DNA from: Chitinophagaceae bacterium
GTDB taxonomy: Bacteria; Bacteroidota; Bacteroidia; Chitinophagales; Chitinophagaceae
Reading direction: 5' to 3'
Assembly (NCBI GenBank): GCA_947472635.1
Contig: CANJDY010000170.1
Coordinates: forward strand, 1 to 6,316
DNA length: 6,316 nt
Shown one piece after another: positions 6,111 through 6,316 of this stretch. Position numbers and translations under genes: made by a program. Each line of letters begins with the position of its first letter. Positions within the stretch are counted from its first letter, which is position 1. The notes below the pieces were generated by a model. It was not told where the DNA came from, made no database searches, and was given only the letters and a program-made list of their open reading frames with translations.

Positions 6111-6125
6111 TGCCCATTGCCCATT
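6111..6125 (+). repeat. Short tandem duplication of TGCCCAT
   Basis: TGCCCAT occurs twice back to back (6111-6117 and 6118-6124) between the nested inverted repeat and the hairpin series. It has no visible function and may mark a junction between the two repeat blocks. Confidence 0.5.
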
Positions 6126-6142
6126 TAATTTGTTCTTTATTC

Positions 6143-6316
6143 TTGCACCAGCGGTGCAATCTATTGGTAGAATGATTCGTAATGAAAATTACCCCATCGG
6201 GGTAACCCATTTGGATGTGTATTGAATATATAGGTAAGGAGTCGGTAGAATAGGTTGTTCTTATGGATCAAATTTTTATTTTGTTGGTTGCTATCAATAG
6301 GTTACTCCTCCGGAGC
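6143..6316. repeat. Series of four triloop hairpins with a common frame (cut by window end)
   Basis: Four 17-nt units have a 7-bp stem and 3-nt loop. Unit 1 is 6143-6159 (TTGCACC-AGC-GGTGCAA, perfect). Unit 2 is 6189-6205 (TTACCCC-ATC-GGGGTAA, perfect). Unit 3 is 6255-6271 (TTGTTCT-TAT-GGATCAA, one mismatch and one G-T pair). Unit 4 starts at 6302 (TTACTCC-TCC-GGAGC...) and is truncated at 6316. The outer TT/AA and inner GG are kept while the middle of the stem changes in paired fashion. Starts are 46, 66 and 47 nt apart. Units 3 and 4 share an upstream AATAGGTT (6249 and 6296). CTATTGGTAG (6161-6170) is complementary at 9 of 10 to 6291-6300, enclosing units 2 and 3. I see no gene here. Confidence 0.55.

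Noticed and set aside
6007..6210. 67-codon open frame on the - strand
   Set aside because: It runs through half of the nested inverted repeat and the first two hairpins, has no recognisable domain and no clear promoter or ribosome site, and its sequence is explained by the repeat structure.
6143..6316. CRISPR array
   Set aside because: The hairpin units are not identical repeats, spacing is irregular (46, 66, 47 nt) and no cas gene is present.

Overview
The window looks like chromosomal DNA of a Bacteroidota bacterium, most likely of the Chitinophagaceae/Sphingobacteriia type. The clues are low-to-moderate GC, near absence of Shine-Dalgarno sequences before confident starts, promoter-like boxes of the Bacteroidota form (TTTG ~20 nt TAnnTTTG), and protein variants I associate with that phylum, including a YeeE/DUF6691 pair and a GPx with the FPAND motif. 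The lineage is an inference from style and not from a marker gene.

Left part (1-2438, all + strand): the tail of an unrecognised gene that starts before the window, then a sulfur-compound transport block. This block is a TauE/SafE family permease (TTG start at 411), a YeeE/YedE half-permease (1304-1867) and its DUF6691 partner (1893-2438). The last two are 25 nt apart and each carries the conserved cysteine motif of the family, so together they probably form one thiosulfate/sulfur-species importer. The TauE/SafE protein may export an oxidised product such as sulfite. The persulfide dioxygenase and rhodanese that often accompany such genes are not in the window.

Middle part (2439-4604): a perfect 15-bp hairpin terminator sits between convergent genes. 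Beyond it, on the - strand, a two-gene operon reads leftward: a class-3-type (fatty) aldehyde dehydrogenase, then 7 nt later a glutathione-peroxidase-family thiol peroxidase with an N-terminal membrane/lipoprotein signal. A peroxide reducer and an aldehyde oxidiser together suggest defence against lipid peroxidation.

Right part (4605-5887, + strand): tadA (tRNA A34 deaminase) is divergent from the operon across only 38 nt. It is followed by an Fe/Mn-type superoxide dismutase with its own clear promoter and a strong terminator. SOD, GPx and ALDH make this a loose oxidative-stress neighbourhood.

Right edge (5888-6316): about 430 bp with no credible gene but much secondary structure. First comes a ~178-bp nested inverted repeat (5911-6088). 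Then comes a series of four 7-bp/triloop hairpins with different stems in a common frame (TT...CC-NNN-GG...AA), the last cut by the window end. This looks like a REP/BIME-like or other non-autonomous repeat and is the least explained part of the window.
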